Part shown: piece after piece, positions 1 to 8,125 of the stretch
Position numbering within the stretch: the stretch's first letter is position 1
Layout: every line of letters starts with the position of its first letter
Assembly (NCBI GenBank): GCA_964577955.1
Contig: CAZOAZ010000028.1
Span: 1-64,000, forward strand
Source: CADEEX01 sp964577955
Lineage (GTDB): Bacteria > Acidobacteriota > Vicinamibacteria > Vicinamibacterales > CAVVIG01
Direction: 5' to 3'
DNA: 64,000 nucleotides
Made by a program: the position numbers and the translations under genes
Notes under the pieces: model-generated
What the model saw: only the letters and a program-made list of their open reading frames with translations
Told to the model about the DNA's origin: nothing
The model's database searches: none

Positions 1-549
1 TCGGTAGCAACCGATTACACCGTCACGGTAACGACCGGCGCCGGCTGCACGGCCGCGGCCCGCGGGAGCCGCCGCGGCGGCGGGCGGTGCCGCCGCGCGC
101 CCCTGTCCGGGGCGGTTGTCGTTGCCGTCGGTGATCCACACGTTGCCTTCACGATCCACGGCCATGCCGTGCGGAAAGACGATCAGCCCGGCGCCGAAGC
201 TCTTGATCAGTTTGCCGTTCTCGTCGAAATGCAGCACCGGATCGAGATCCGACATCTTGCCGGTGGCGGAGTCGTAACAGCTGTTCCCGCCGCACCGGTC
301 GATGAGCCAGACCGTCTTGCCGTCCTTGTCGATGTCGACGCCCGCCGTCGATCCCCATTTCCGGCCCGCCGGCATCTTGAAATAGTCGACGACCGTCGTG
401 TACGGATTCGGATAGCTGTTGGCAATGATGGCGTCGGGAGCGGTCGTCGCGCCGCCGCGTCCCTGCGCCGAGAGTGTGATGGCGCCAAGCGCGAGCGCGG
501 CGACACTGGCCGCCAGGACCACGCGGCCACGGTATGAATTGAGCGTCAC
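1..549 (-). CDS. NHL/beta-propeller secreted protein, 3' end beyond window
   Basis: The frame is open from a GTG at 547-549 to the window edge, so the C-terminus is missing. The N-terminus has a hydrophobic signal-like stretch ending near LSAQG. Blade-like segments follow, including KDGKTVWLID and FPHGMAVDREGNVWITDG, which resemble the NHL protein at 34106-35158 (WPHGLDVDKDGNVWVTE). An Ala/Pro/Gly/Arg-rich linker follows the last visible blade. The GTG start is supported by a strong GGAGGTG Shine-Dalgarno and by a 4-base GTGA overlap with the CBS gene stop, implying translational coupling. Substrate unknown; peptidylglycine-lyase-like propellers are the nearest family I can name, by inference only. 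Confidence 0.72.
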   Translation of the reverse strand, partial: MTLNSYRGRVVLAASVAALALGAITLSAQGRGGATTAPDAIIANSYPNPYTTVVDYFKMPAGRKWGSTAGVDIDKDGKTVWLIDRCGGNSCYDSATGKMSDLDPVLHFDENGKLIKSFGAGLIVFPHGMAVDREGNVWITDGNDNRPGQGRAAAPPAAAAAPAGRGRAAGAGRYRDGVIGCYR

Positions 550-968
550 TTTCGCACCTCCAGAATTTTCAGAAACGCGCGCAGCATGTCGGTCTCGGTG
601 ATGATGCCGATCAGCGCGCCGGCTTCGACGACCGGCAGCGCGCCGAATTTCTTCTCGCAGAGGATCCGCACCGCGTCCTTGAGTGGCGCATCCGGCGAGA
701 TCGTCATCGGGCTGCGCGTCATGATCTGCCGGACCGGCGTCCCGCGCGTCACCCGTTCGTACTCCTGTTGGTCGGTGCCGGTCAGTGGTGACGGCGCGGC
801 GCGCTTCAGATCGCGGTCGGTCACGATGCCGACGAGCGTGCCGCTTTCGACGATCGGGATGTGGCGGATCCTGCAGCGCCGTTCGAGCACGATCGCCGAT
901 TCCATCGAGTCCTCCGGCGTCAGCGTTTCAACGTCGGAGATCATGTAGTCGCGTACGGTGCCAACCAT
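546..968 (-). CDS. CBS-domain pair protein
   Basis: About 140 residues forming two CBS motifs in tandem (first from roughly residue 8 to 65, second from 80 to 135). VGIVTDRDLKRA and IGIITETDMLRA are the typical CBS strand-helix ends. Such stand-alone pairs bind adenine nucleotides and act as energy sensors or regulators; the partner is not evident. The frame is open upstream to 1058, but that extension is encoded by TTCGA-word repeats, so the ATG before VGTVRDYM is preferred. Its stop overlaps the GTG of the downstream NHL gene, so the two are probably co-translated. Confidence 0.85.
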   Translation of the reverse strand: MVGTVRDYMISDVETLTPEDSMESAIVLERRCRIRHIPIVESGTLVGIVTDRDLKRAAPSPLTGTDQQEYERVTRGTPVRQIMTRSPMTISPDAPLKDAVRILCEKKFGALPVVEAGALIGIITETDMLRAFLKILEVRK

Positions 969-992
969 TTGGGGCTGAAGACTAACAGATCT

Positions 993-1070
993 AGGGTTCG
1001 AGGGGTTCGGTCGGTTCGAGGGGTTCGAATGGTTCTGGGTTCTAGGTTCAAGGTTCAAGGTTCAGGGTTC
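993..1070. repeat. GGTTCGA/GGTTCA word array
   Basis: About a dozen copies of a 6-8 base word run head to tail, drifting from GGTTCGA(GG) to GGTTCA(A). The array forms the end of the membrane-protein gene (its last residues NPEP) and the false N-terminal extension of the CBS ORF. A related array with inverted arms lies at 6754-6896. Confidence 0.8.
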
Positions 1071-1606
1071 ATCGCTGGCTCCCGCGCGGTGGCGCGGCCA
1101 GGTTGCCAGAGCTTAACCCGTACCTCGCCCGGCGGGAGCGGGTCGCAGGCGATCAAGTAGAGCACGACCGTGGTCAGGATGATCAGTGCGTTCGTCAGCA
1201 GGATGTACTGCCGGTGCAGCGTCAGATACGCAAACCACAACGGGTAGGCCAGAACGACGGCAAGGGTGAGGAAGGCGATGCGGAGCTGGACGTCGCGCAG
1301 CCGGCGCGGGTTCCGGTGACCTTTGGCGACGCGCGCGAAGGCTTGTTCTTCGTAGGTGTCGACCGAGTCGCGAAAGATGGTGCGCGACAACATCCAGAGG
1401 ACGCCGCCGCAAAAAAGCGCGACGAAGAGGCGCAGCGCGAGGTCGCCGCTCTCCCAATAGAGATTGCCCACCCAGACGAAATAGATGATGACGCTCAGAT
1501 TGGTCAGCTGAAACGCCAGCCAGACGTTCGTGCGCCCGGTCCAGCTCTGAAACCCGCGGCAGAGCCGTTCGACGACATTCAGCAGTGCCTCATCGACATA
1601 CGTCAT
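1055..1606 (-). CDS. Multi-pass membrane protein, unknown function
   Basis: 183 residues with about four hydrophobic segments: residues ~28-50 (WLAFQLTNLSVIIYFVWVG), ~57-75, ~108-128 (IAFLTLAVVLAYPLWFAYL) and ~133-155. A charged loop (IFRDSVDTYEEQAFARVAKG) separates the two halves. I do not recognise a named family. The final residues (REPAMNPEP) are written by the TTCA-word array, suggesting the original C-terminus was replaced or extended by repeat DNA. No clear Shine-Dalgarno precedes the ATG. Confidence 0.7.
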   Translation of the reverse strand: MTYVDEALLNVVERLCRGFQSWTGRTNVWLAFQLTNLSVIIYFVWVGNLYWESGDLALRLFVALFCGGVLWMLSRTIFRDSVDTYEEQAFARVAKGHRNPRRLRDVQLRIAFLTLAVVLAYPLWFAYLTLHRQYILLTNALIILTTVVLYLIACDPLPPGEVRVKLWQPGRATAREPAMNPEP

Positions 1607-1736
1607 GGGGAAGCCGCGTTCATTTTACGGCGCCCGCGGCCACGACGGTTCAAGGTGCGACGTTCTACGTGCCAGGTTCTGGCGCTGACGAGAGGTTCAG
1701 CTTGCGGTCGTTGTTCAATAAGCGGCTAGATTAGGC

Positions 1737-2207
1737 ATGCTTCGACTTGCCATCCTGACGGTCGGCGTGCTCGCACTCGCCGGCGCCGATGAACGAACCG
1801 CGCAGATCGTCACTGCGCCGAACGCACCGGTCCGCCTCGACTCGGCGAAGGTGCTGAATACCGGCTCGCAACCGCTCGTCCTCCTCTACGCCGCGACCAA
1901 CACGTCGGAGACAGCGATCGATCAGTTCACGGTCACGGTGTACGTCTTCGATCGCGACGCGCGGCTCAAGGCGCGGCAGGTCGCGCCGGGCAGACGCGAA
2001 CTGGGCGTCCGCGAGACCAAGTACTCCGCGATGGTGCTGGATGTTGGCGCGATCGAGACGACGGACATGCTGATGGCGGGCGTGGATCAGGCGCAGCACG
2101 CCGGTTCCGACGCGTGGTGGCGTGCGGACTTGCGGGTGATCGCAGAGGCTGCGGCGGACCGGCTTAAGCCGGTCCCTACCGGAGTCAAGGACCCGCGACA
2201 GCGGTAG
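1737..2207 (+). CDS. Secreted protein of unknown function
   Basis: 156 residues starting with a short signal peptide (MLRLAILTVGVLALAGA). The body (NTGSQPLVLLYAATNTSETAIDQFTV and following) looks like a small beta-sandwich resembling domains that describe intrinsic protein-protein interaction or FxLYD folds, but no family can be assigned. The last ~18 residues (DRLKPVPTGV...) are encoded by a REP-like palindrome at 2155-2181, so the native end is probably near AEAAA. It is divergent from the membrane protein upstream. Confidence 0.65.
   Translation: MLRLAILTVGVLALAGADERTAQIVTAPNAPVRLDSAKVLNTGSQPLVLLYAATNTSETAIDQFTVTVYVFDRDARLKARQVAPGRRELGVRETKYSAMVLDVGAIETTDMLMAGVDQAQHAGSDAWWRADLRVIAEAAADRLKPVPTGVKDPRQR
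2155..2181. repeat. REP-like palindrome, family A variant
   Basis: Inverted copy of the GGGAC...GTCC type palindrome with core GGACCGGCTTAAGCCGGTCC. It is read through by the preceding gene. Confidence 0.7.
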
Positions 2208-2228
2208 GGACGGGCTTTAGCCTGTCCG
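2202..2228. repeat. REP-like palindrome, family A
   Basis: CGGTAGGGACGGGCTTTAGC followed by CTGTCCG. With the copy at 2155-2181 it makes a facing pair in the convergent gap before the gene ending at 2232. Confidence 0.8.
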
Positions 2229-2231
2229 TGT

Positions 2232-2906
2232 CTAACGCGCGAAACGGCGGACCGTCGCGATCGCAGCCGACGCGAGGAGCGCGATCGTCGCGAGCAGCAG
2301 GATCAACGGTTCAGTACTGGCCGTCGACGACAGTTGCTGTCTGGGCTCGAACGACGTTCCGACCGGTTCGTTGCGGGCCTCGACGGATGCTGGAGTCCGC
2401 GGTGCCGTCACGGGCGCCGCGGCGGCGCGTGTGCTCGGCGCGGTCATGTCCTGATAGCCGACGATTTCCACTTGCGCCGGCATCTTCGAGGTCGACGGGT
2501 CAGCGGCCGCCTTGACGTCGCTGTCGTCCTGGAAGTGCCCGGTGATCTCAATCCGTCTCCCGACGAAGCGCTTCAGTTCCTCCTCCATCTTGCCGGTCAG
2601 CCGGTAGGCTTGTCCGCTCCCACGTTCGGCGCAGCTGGTGGTCGAGCCCGAAGCCGGCGGCGGTGTCGATGAGGCCGCCGATTCGACGTCGACCAGGACG
2701 AATTCATCGCCAAGGCCGACGTTGGTCAGGGCGACCTGGTTGTGCATCTTGCGGTAGTCGACCTCATTGACGAGACAGCCGACGAGCCGCATCGATGTTT
2801 GCGTGTCGGCTGCGCGCGGCGTGGTCTGAGCTGGAGTCTGCGCGCTGAGCGTGGACGCCGCGCTGATGAGCAGTGCGGTTGCGGTTGTAAACAATCGATG
2901 TGACAT
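2232..2906 (-). CDS. Secreted protein with C-terminal membrane anchor
   Basis: 224 residues with a signal peptide (MSHRLFTTATALLISAASTL, cleavage after SAQ). The middle carries GCLVNEVDYRKM and KRFVGRRIEITGHF, a pattern seen in small acidobacterial proteins that describe an OB-like domain; that fold call is an inference. The C-terminus (LILLLATIALLASAAIATVRR) is one hydrophobic helix followed by arginines, like a sorting or membrane-anchor tail. The start is the second ATG: the GGAGGT Shine-Dalgarno lies inside the longer reading frame. Function unknown. Confidence 0.75.
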   Translation of the reverse strand: MSHRLFTTATALLISAASTLSAQTPAQTTPRAADTQTSMRLVGCLVNEVDYRKMHNQVALTNVGLGDEFVLVDVESAASSTPPPASGSTTSCAERGSGQAYRLTGKMEEELKRFVGRRIEITGHFQDDSDVKAAADPSTSKMPAQVEIVGYQDMTAPSTRAAAAPVTAPRTPASVEARNEPVGTSFEPRQQLSSTASTEPLILLLATIALLASAAIATVRRFAR

Positions 2907-2978
2907 GGGTACCTCCACCACAATGACGCGATGTCATTGCAAGCGGAGGACCGTCGTGCGCGGTTGGGTTCGAGGAAG

Positions 2979-4343
2979 CTACCGGGGCGGTGGTGCGGCT
3001 GAAGCCGGACGGCGCGGCACCGGGTTGACCCACGCCGGATCGTACCGGGTGTCCATCACCTCGCCGCCTTTGATGACCATCCGCACGTTCTTGGTTGCGC
3101 CGATATCGCTGAGCGGGTTGCCCTCGATAATCGTGAAGTCGGCGAGCTTGCCCGGTTCGATGCTGCCGAGGTCCTGCTGCTGGCCGATCACCTCGGCTGC
3201 CCAGAGTGTCGCGCCCTGAATCGCCCGCATCGGTGGGATGCCCATGTCGGCGATCATCTGCATCTCGTAGTGCAGGCTGAGCCCCGGCACGATCTGGTTG
3301 CAGCAGCCGGTGTCGGTGGCGGCGAGAATCTTGCCGCCGGCGTCGGAAAACTTCTTCAGGAAGTCGGCGGTGTTGGCGTAGCCGGCGCGGTTCGACGGCG
3401 GACGCGTCCAGGTCGCTCTCACGTCAGCGGGGATGAAAGCGAGATTCGGATCGTCCACGAGTTTCGCCGCCAGCGCCGCCTGTTCCTTCCAGCGTTCGGT
3501 GCCGCCGGCCCACATGAGCACCAGCGTGGCGTTCACGTAGACACCCTGCTTCACCATCGTGTCGATGAGCGGCGGGAAGAGCGCCGGGTTCACCGCGGCC
3601 TCCGGCGTCGTGCCCTGCGGCCGTGTACTCTTGCCTTCCTGTTCGAGGAGCGCGCGCGCCATCGTGTCGGTGTGCTCCATGTGCTTCATGCCCATGTCGA
3701 TGGCCTTCTTGATGTTCTGCGTGTGCCCGAGGACGCGCAGGTTGACCGCTCGCGCTTCCTCGAGCACGGCGCGCAGCTGATCGTCGGTGATGGTCAAATC
3801 GACTTTGATGTGATCGACGCCCGCGGCCTTCAGGCTGCGAACGTAGGCGCGGGCTTCGGCGACATCGCGCACGTAGCTGCCGTCGCTTGTCGGCTGACCG
3901 AGCGGGCCGGTGACGCGGGCGCCCGAGACGTACATGCGAGGCCCCTTGATCCGGCCGCTCCGGAGCGCCTCACGCTGCGCGATGCTCCAGGCGGTGTCGT
4001 TGTGGATGTCGGCAATCGTGGTGATGCCGTAGGGCAGGAACATCGGCACCTGGTAGTCGCGCAGATGCAGATGGCCGTCGATGAGGCCGGGCAGGATCGT
4101 CCGGCCGTCGAGCCGAATCACCTGTGCGCCGGCCGGCACGGTCACCTGGCCGCGCGTGCCGACGCTCTTGATCCGCGTCCCCTCGACGACCACCACGGCG
4201 TTGGCCAGCGGCGGTCTGCCGGTGCCGTCGATCAACGTGCCGCCGTCCAGCACCAGCACGCGCTGCTGCGCGACACCCGCGGGAGTGGCGGCCACAATCG
4301 TCGCCGCCATCGCGGCCACTACTACTTTCCACCCTGTGCTCAT
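2979..4343 (-). CDS. Secreted amidohydrolase, imidazolonepropionase-like
   Basis: A 454-residue metal-dependent hydrolase of the amidohydrolase superfamily with a signal peptide ending near AGVAQQ. Visible metal-site elements are GLIDGHLHLRD (HxH near residues 91-93), the IKVDL lysine strand, GHTQN and MEHTD histidines, and the terminal Asp in AATDTG. The tail GSIEPGKLADFTIIEGNPL is typical of imidazolonepropionase/prolidase-like members. The substrate is not deducible. The start at 4343 has a CGGAG Shine-Dalgarno; the open frame to 4430 lacks a signal peptide at its end. It lies just downstream of the phosphopantetheinyl transferase on the same strand. Confidence 0.9.
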   Translation of the reverse strand: MSTGWKVVVAAMAATIVAATPAGVAQQRVLVLDGGTLIDGTGRPPLANAVVVVEGTRIKSVGTRGQVTVPAGAQVIRLDGRTILPGLIDGHLHLRDYQVPMFLPYGITTIADIHNDTAWSIAQREALRSGRIKGPRMYVSGARVTGPLGQPTSDGSYVRDVAEARAYVRSLKAAGVDHIKVDLTITDDQLRAVLEEARAVNLRVLGHTQNIKKAIDMGMKHMEHTDTMARALLEQEGKSTRPQGTTPEAAVNPALFPPLIDTMVKQGVYVNATLVLMWAGGTERWKEQAALAAKLVDDPNLAFIPADVRATWTRPPSNRAGYANTADFLKKFSDAGGKILAATDTGCCNQIVPGLSLHYEMQMIADMGIPPMRAIQGATLWAAEVIGQQQDLGSIEPGKLADFTIIEGNPLSDIGATKNVRMVIKGGEVMDTRYDPAWVNPVPRRPASAAPPPR

Positions 4344-4454
4344 CGCGGCTCCGAGGCGGCGTCGGGAATCGGCGCGGCCTCGACCATCTCGACGAGCATC
4401 ACGAGGCCACACTGCGAAGATCCGCCGCATCGGCAGGATTCTACGGCACTCTCG

Positions 4455-5162
4455 CTAGGCAAATGTGAAGAACGACAGCGCGGGCTGCGCGTGGCGGACC
4501 GCCACCGCCAGCTGATGGTCGGGACTCGGCTGGTGAAGCGCGAACTGCCACTGCCGGCACTCCTCGTCGTCGCCGGAGAGGGCGATGGCGCCGTCCGGGC
4601 CAATCGTGAACGAGAACGAGCCGAGCGGCGTGGACATCCCGGTGCCGATCCCTTTCAGATAGGCCTCCTTCAGCGTCCACACGTCCAGAAATCTCCGAAG
4701 CCGTTCGTCCGCGGGAAGGCGTTCGAGGTTGCCGGCTTCGAGTTCGGAGAAGAAGCGGCCGGCGATTTCCAGGGGATTGGTCCGCCGGTCCAGCGGCTCG
4801 ACGTCGACGCCGACGGGAGCCGCCGACACCGCACACACGGCGAGCCCCTTGGTGTGGGCAAGGTTGAAGGCGATCGGGTTGGCGTGATGCGCCGGATCCA
4901 GCGCCGGTTTGCCGAACCGGTTTCGCACGAACCGCCAGTCTTCCGGCGCCGCGTCGCCGTAGCGTGACAGCGTGCGCCGGAGCAGATCGTGCGCCAGGAC
5001 GAACAGATGGCGATCCTTGTCGAAGATGAAGCGCGCCGCACGCTGGCGCTCGTCGGAATCGAGCAGCGTCGTCGCCGCGCCTTCGGCCGCTCGATCGATC
5101 GGGTCGATCAAGCGGTAGTGGACGTGCACCTCGCCCGGTCTCACGGCCGAATCGTACAACAC
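4455..5162 (-). CDS. 4'-phosphopantetheinyl transferase, Sfp type
   Basis: 235 residues, the usual length for Sfp-type enzymes, which load the phosphopantetheine arm of CoA onto a carrier-protein serine. Diagnostic motifs are AFNLAHTKG (~98-106), the magnesium-binding GVDVE (118-122) and WTLKEAYLKGIG (162-173) with the catalytic Glu/Lys pair. The start is a GTG (GTG TTG TAC). No polyketide or non-ribosomal peptide synthase is visible in this window, so its carrier partner lies elsewhere. Confidence 0.93.
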   Translation of the reverse strand: MLYDSAVRPGEVHVHYRLIDPIDRAAEGAATTLLDSDERQRAARFIFDKDRHLFVLAHDLLRRTLSRYGDAAPEDWRFVRNRFGKPALDPAHHANPIAFNLAHTKGLAVCAVSAAPVGVDVEPLDRRTNPLEIAGRFFSELEAGNLERLPADERLRRFLDVWTLKEAYLKGIGTGMSTPLGSFSFTIGPDGAIALSGDDEECRQWQFALHQPSPDHQLAVAVRHAQPALSFFTFA

Positions 5163-5197
5163 CGTCCTGAACCAGCGCGTGTTCGTGTCGAGCTATC

Positions 5198-5221
5198 GTG
5201 GAATCCGGCTTCAGCCGGATT
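5198..5221. repeat. REP-like palindrome, family B
   Basis: AATCCGGCTTCAGCCGGAT, matching the AATCCGGCT...AGCCGGAT family found eight times in the window. It sits upstream of the phosphopantetheinyl transferase gene. Confidence 0.8.
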
Positions 5222-5233
5222 TGTCCGGCTCCG

Positions 5234-5274
5234 GCCTTCGACCGTGCTCAGGCCGTCCCGAGCGAAGTCGAGGG
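5234..5274. repeat. REP-like palindrome, family C
   Basis: CCTTCGACCGTGCTCAGG faces CGAGCGAAGTCGAGGG as an imperfect inverted repeat. Relatives occur at 7653-7680 and 57412-57455. Confidence 0.7.
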
Positions 5275-5328
5275 ACGCTGAAGCCGGAGCCCACGTACGG
5301 ACGATACTGAATTCGCGAAGGCTCCGGA

Positions 5329-6597
5329 CTACCGCGCGCCCTGCGTGAGCGCGCGCGCCCAGCGGAGGGCGTCGGCGTAGATGTCGGCGCAGCTCACGTC
5401 CGCCAGCCCGAGCTGTGCCATCGAGGCGTCGGCCTTGTCCCACTGGCCCCGCTCGTAGGCGATGACCGTGTCGAGCACCGCGCGCGGATGATTGGCCTGC
5501 CCGAGCAGCGCCTCGATGATGTCCATCGACAGCGGCATGTTGTCGAGCACTTCGCGCATCGGCCGATTGAGGATTGCCTCGAGCAGCGAACAGAGACCGA
5601 GCAGGAAGTAGCTGGCGCCTTCTTCCGATCCGTGCAGGCGGATCCCGATGAGCTCGGCGCAGCGCGCCCGCAGCAGCGCCAGCGTGACGACCTCGTCGGT
5701 GCCGGTGTTGTTCATGCCGGCCAGCGCCCAGACCGACGCCCACTTGCGGATCTGTTCGAGCCCGAGAAACGCGAGCGCATGACGGATGGAGGTGATTTCC
5801 TGCGGCAAGCCGTACAGCCAGGAATTGATCGATCGCAAGACGCGATAGCTGATTGACGGGTCGCTTTTGACCAGGTCTTCGAGCTCGTCGAACGTCAGGT
5901 CCTCGCGGTTCAGCGCCGCGAGCAGGCGGAGATAGGCGGCGCGCCGCGCCGGCATCGACGCCGCCGAGAAGGTGGTCGGCCGGCAGAAGTAGAAGCCCTG
6001 AAACAGCCGGTAGCCGACCGTCTTGCACTGATTGACGACTTCGGCGGTCTCGACCTTCTCGGCAATGAGCCGGATGCCGCGCGGCTGCAGCCGTTGCACG
6101 AGCCGTTTGCGATCGGCGGCGCCGATCTGCAGGACGTCGACTTTGACGAACGCCGCGAATGGCAGCAGCACTTCGGCCGCAGAGTCGGGGACGAAATCGT
6201 CGAGCGCGAGCGCGAAGCCGCGGCTATGGAGATTCTTGCAGGCTTCGATGACGTCGGCGTCCGTCGCGACGTCTTCGCGGACTTCGATGACCGTGGCTTC
6301 CGGCGGCAGCAGCGTCGCCGCGTCGCTGAGCAGCAGCCCGCGGGTGAAGTTCAGAAAGGCGCGACGCTTGCCGGTCAGCACGTCGAGACCGAGCGACAGC
6401 ACCGCGTCCGAGAGCACGCGCGCCCCGGCCAGATCGCCCGGCGCGGTGCAGTTGGTGGCGGTCGTTTCGGCGCGGTAGAGCAGCTCGTAACCGAAGACCC
6501 GGCCGATCGAATCGAGGATCGGCTGCCGCGCGACGCACACCGACGTGCGCGTGTCGACCTCACCCTGAATCGTTTCCGTCGTCGTCTTCGTGATCAC
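5329..6597 (-). CDS. ELL (degenerate EAL) plus HDOD signalling protein
   Basis: 422 residues: an N-terminal EAL-type phosphodiesterase-like domain (~20-200) and a C-terminal HDOD domain (~205-400), the YuxH-like architecture. The EAL signature is FGYELLYR, with ELL in place of EAL, while LDDF, VKVDVL and AEKVET survive. By family precedent this domain may bind c-di-GMP poorly or be inactive. It probably acts as a cytosolic adaptor in motility or virulence-type regulation. The start is a GTG at 6595-6597 and an in-frame stop lies at 6664-6666. No signal or membrane segment is present. Confidence 0.9.
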   Translation of the reverse strand: MITKTTTETIQGEVDTRTSVCVARQPILDSIGRVFGYELLYRAETTATNCTAPGDLAGARVLSDAVLSLGLDVLTGKRRAFLNFTRGLLLSDAATLLPPEATVIEVREDVATDADVIEACKNLHSRGFALALDDFVPDSAAEVLLPFAAFVKVDVLQIGAADRKRLVQRLQPRGIRLIAEKVETAEVVNQCKTVGYRLFQGFYFCRPTTFSAASMPARRAAYLRLLAALNREDLTFDELEDLVKSDPSISYRVLRSINSWLYGLPQEITSIRHALAFLGLEQIRKWASVWALAGMNNTGTDEVVTLALLRARCAELIGIRLHGSEEGASYFLLGLCSLLEAILNRPMREVLDNMPLSMDIIEALLGQANHPRAVLDTVIAYERGQWDKADASMAQLGLADVSCADIYADALRWARALTQGAR

Positions 6598-6753
6598 CGG
6601 GACGTACTGCTCCGAAACGGGAATCGACGGCTCCGCTCGAACCTTGACGATCGCGTCGCCGCTCTAACGATCGTGTGCTGTCAGCGTGCGCAGCCGCGCG
6701 CACACGAATGCCGCGCGTCTTGACGGTGCATCAAATGTTCCGGGCGGCGGAGT

Positions 6754-6896
6754 TGGTTCGAAGGGGTACGGGTTCGAAGGGTTCGAGAGGTTCGAATGGT
6801 TCGATAGGTTCTGGGTTCGAGAGGTTCGATTGGTTCGACGGGTTCTTTGAACCTGAACCCATCGAACCTTTCGAACCCTTCGAACCTGTCGAACCG
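6754..6896. repeat. TTCGAA word-repeat hairpin
   Basis: The left arm has about nine GGTTCGA-type words (GGTTCGAAGG, GGTTCGATTGG and so on). After a short loop at 6841-6850 the right arm has TCGAACC words, so the whole is a degenerate ~140-base inverted repeat. It fills the gap between the ELL/HDOD gene and the cupin gene; the rest of 6600-6753 shows no gene. Confidence 0.85.
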
Positions 6897-6897
6897 A

Positions 6898-7617
6898 CTA
6901 TCGTCCAGGGGCTGCGCCGCGTCCAGCGGCCGGCGCGGCGGCCGGTGGCGCAGCCCCGCGACCTACGCCAGGCGTCGGCACCTCCGGCGGCACCGTCCGA
7001 AGCAACAACGGGTACACCCAGCCGGCTGGCAGCACGCGATCAGGATCAGGACGGTAGCTCAGATATTCGACATGGTCCGTTACGCCGCTCCAGCCGTGTG
7101 CGACCTTGTTCGGGATGATGATGATGTCGCCGGCCTTGACGCGACGGCTGTAGGCGCCCGGGCCCGCGATGCCGTTGCCGCTCGGACCGTTCATCGTGTT
7201 CGGCACACCCGTGCCGGGACGCTGATTCAGGATCACGCCGCCGGTCGTGAGAATGCCCGAGCCCGAGGTGATGTAGTAGATCTCCGGCGTGTAGTCGTGC
7301 CACAGCACCGGCACGGGGGCGCCGGGCTGTTCGTTGGTTGGGCCGCGGCGGATGATGCCCACGCCCAGGTTGTATTTGCCCATGTCGACCACACGCAACT
7401 GCCGGTCGACCGGCTGGGGCGGCGCGTTCTTGAGGACGTAGTCGATTTCCTCTTTCGTGATGTCGAACGCATAGTTCGGCGCGTCGCCCGCCTGAATCTT
7501 GACTGCGGGCGGCGGCACGGGCGACGGCGCGGGCGTCGGCGCCTGCGCGGCGGCCACCGCGCTGAAGGCGACGACGGCAGCGCACGCTGCCGCGATAGGG
7601 GTCACGTTCCGTGTCAT
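6898..7617 (-). CDS. Secreted cupin-domain protein
   Basis: 239 residues with a signal peptide (MTRNVTPIAAACAAVVAFSA, cleavage after AAAQA) and a Pro/Ala linker. A single cupin barrel follows: WHDYTPEIYYITSGSGILTTGG is motif 1, and RVKAGDIIIIPNKVAHGWSG is motif 2 with its His. The tail is an Ala/Gly/Arg/Pro-rich stretch. Cupins of this sort may be isomerase- or dioxygenase-like; the substrate is unknown. The start has a textbook AGGAGG eight bases upstream. The open frame to 7692 is repeat-derived (RALSKVEGL), so it is rejected. Confidence 0.88.
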   Translation of the reverse strand: MTRNVTPIAAACAAVVAFSAVAAAQAPTPAPSPVPPPAVKIQAGDAPNYAFDITKEEIDYVLKNAPPQPVDRQLRVVDMGKYNLGVGIIRRGPTNEQPGAPVPVLWHDYTPEIYYITSGSGILTTGGVILNQRPGTGVPNTMNGPSGNGIAGPGAYSRRVKAGDIIIIPNKVAHGWSGVTDHVEYLSYRPDPDRVLPAGWVYPLLLRTVPPEVPTPGVGRGAAPPAAAPAAGRGAAPGR

Positions 7618-7652
7618 GTGAAAACCTCCTGAGAGTGTCAGCAAGAACCGCA

Positions 7653-7680
7653 GCCCTTCGACTTTGCTCAGGGCCCGCTG
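7653..7680. repeat. REP-like repeat, family C half
   Basis: CCCTTCGACTTTGCTCAGGG is one arm of the family C palindrome. It lies between the cupin and SnoaL-like genes. Confidence 0.55.
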
Positions 7681-7684
7681 GGTG

Positions 7685-8098
7685 TTATACACCGAGCGGC
7701 GCCTGGCGGACGCACGCGGCGGCTTCGGCCGCCGTGTTGGTCAGCTCCAGGCATGCCACGACCTTGCCGTCGCGAACCGTCCACAAGTGGACGAGCGGCG
7801 AATCGATCCGCTGGCCGGTTGCCCTCACGCGGCCCTGATACCGTCCCGCGACCGCCACGTGTTCGCCGTCAACCGCGAACGGTTGCATCGCCAGGGTGAT
7901 CTCCGCCACGTGTCCGCCGAGTTGCTGGAAGAACCGGGTCCAGCCGTCGTGACCGACGTAGCGGCCGGTCCACGGGATCTCGGCCGGTCCTTCGAATTGC
8001 AGGTCGGCGTTCGGGGCGATGCGGCTCAGAACGGCCGGCAGATCGCCGCGGCCGAACGCTTCATAGATGTCGGTGACGACCGTCAATGCGTGGCTCAT
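7685..8098 (-). CDS. SnoaL/NTF2-like protein 1
   Basis: 137 residues with the NTF2-like cone fold pattern. An N-terminal helix (ALTVVTDIYEAFGRGDLPAVLSRIAPNA) is followed by strands containing GRYVGHDGWTRFF and VAVAGRYQGRV. Members are ketosteroid-isomerase-like enzymes or ligand-binding proteins; no catalytic assignment can be made. It is the same length as the neighbouring SnoaL-like gene (8126-8539), with 27 bases between them, so they are probably a tandem duplication and co-transcribed. Confidence 0.85.
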   Translation of the reverse strand: MSHALTVVTDIYEAFGRGDLPAVLSRIAPNADLQFEGPAEIPWTGRYVGHDGWTRFFQQLGGHVAEITLAMQPFAVDGEHVAVAGRYQGRVRATGQRIDSPLVHLWTVRDGKVVACLELTNTAAEAAACVRQAPLGV

Positions 8099-8125
8099 GT
8101 GCGTGCTCCTCGAGATGAAAGGCGT

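Noticed and set aside
3270..4967. Long open frame on the plus strand
   Set aside because: It is antisense to the amidohydrolase and phosphopantetheinyl transferase, which have clear motifs; high GC keeps the opposite frame open.
5163..5328. Gene in the gap between the phosphopantetheinyl transferase and ELL/HDOD genes
   Set aside because: Only two REP-like repeats are present; open frames there are not supported by start signals.
993..6896. GGTTCGA words resembling the tRNA T-arm consensus
   Set aside because: No acceptor stem, anticodon loop or D-arm can be built around any copy; the words occur in arrays, so they are repeats.
6898..7692. Longer start for the cupin gene
   Set aside because: The first 25 residues are written by a family C repeat, and the AGGAGG site fits the ATG at 7617.
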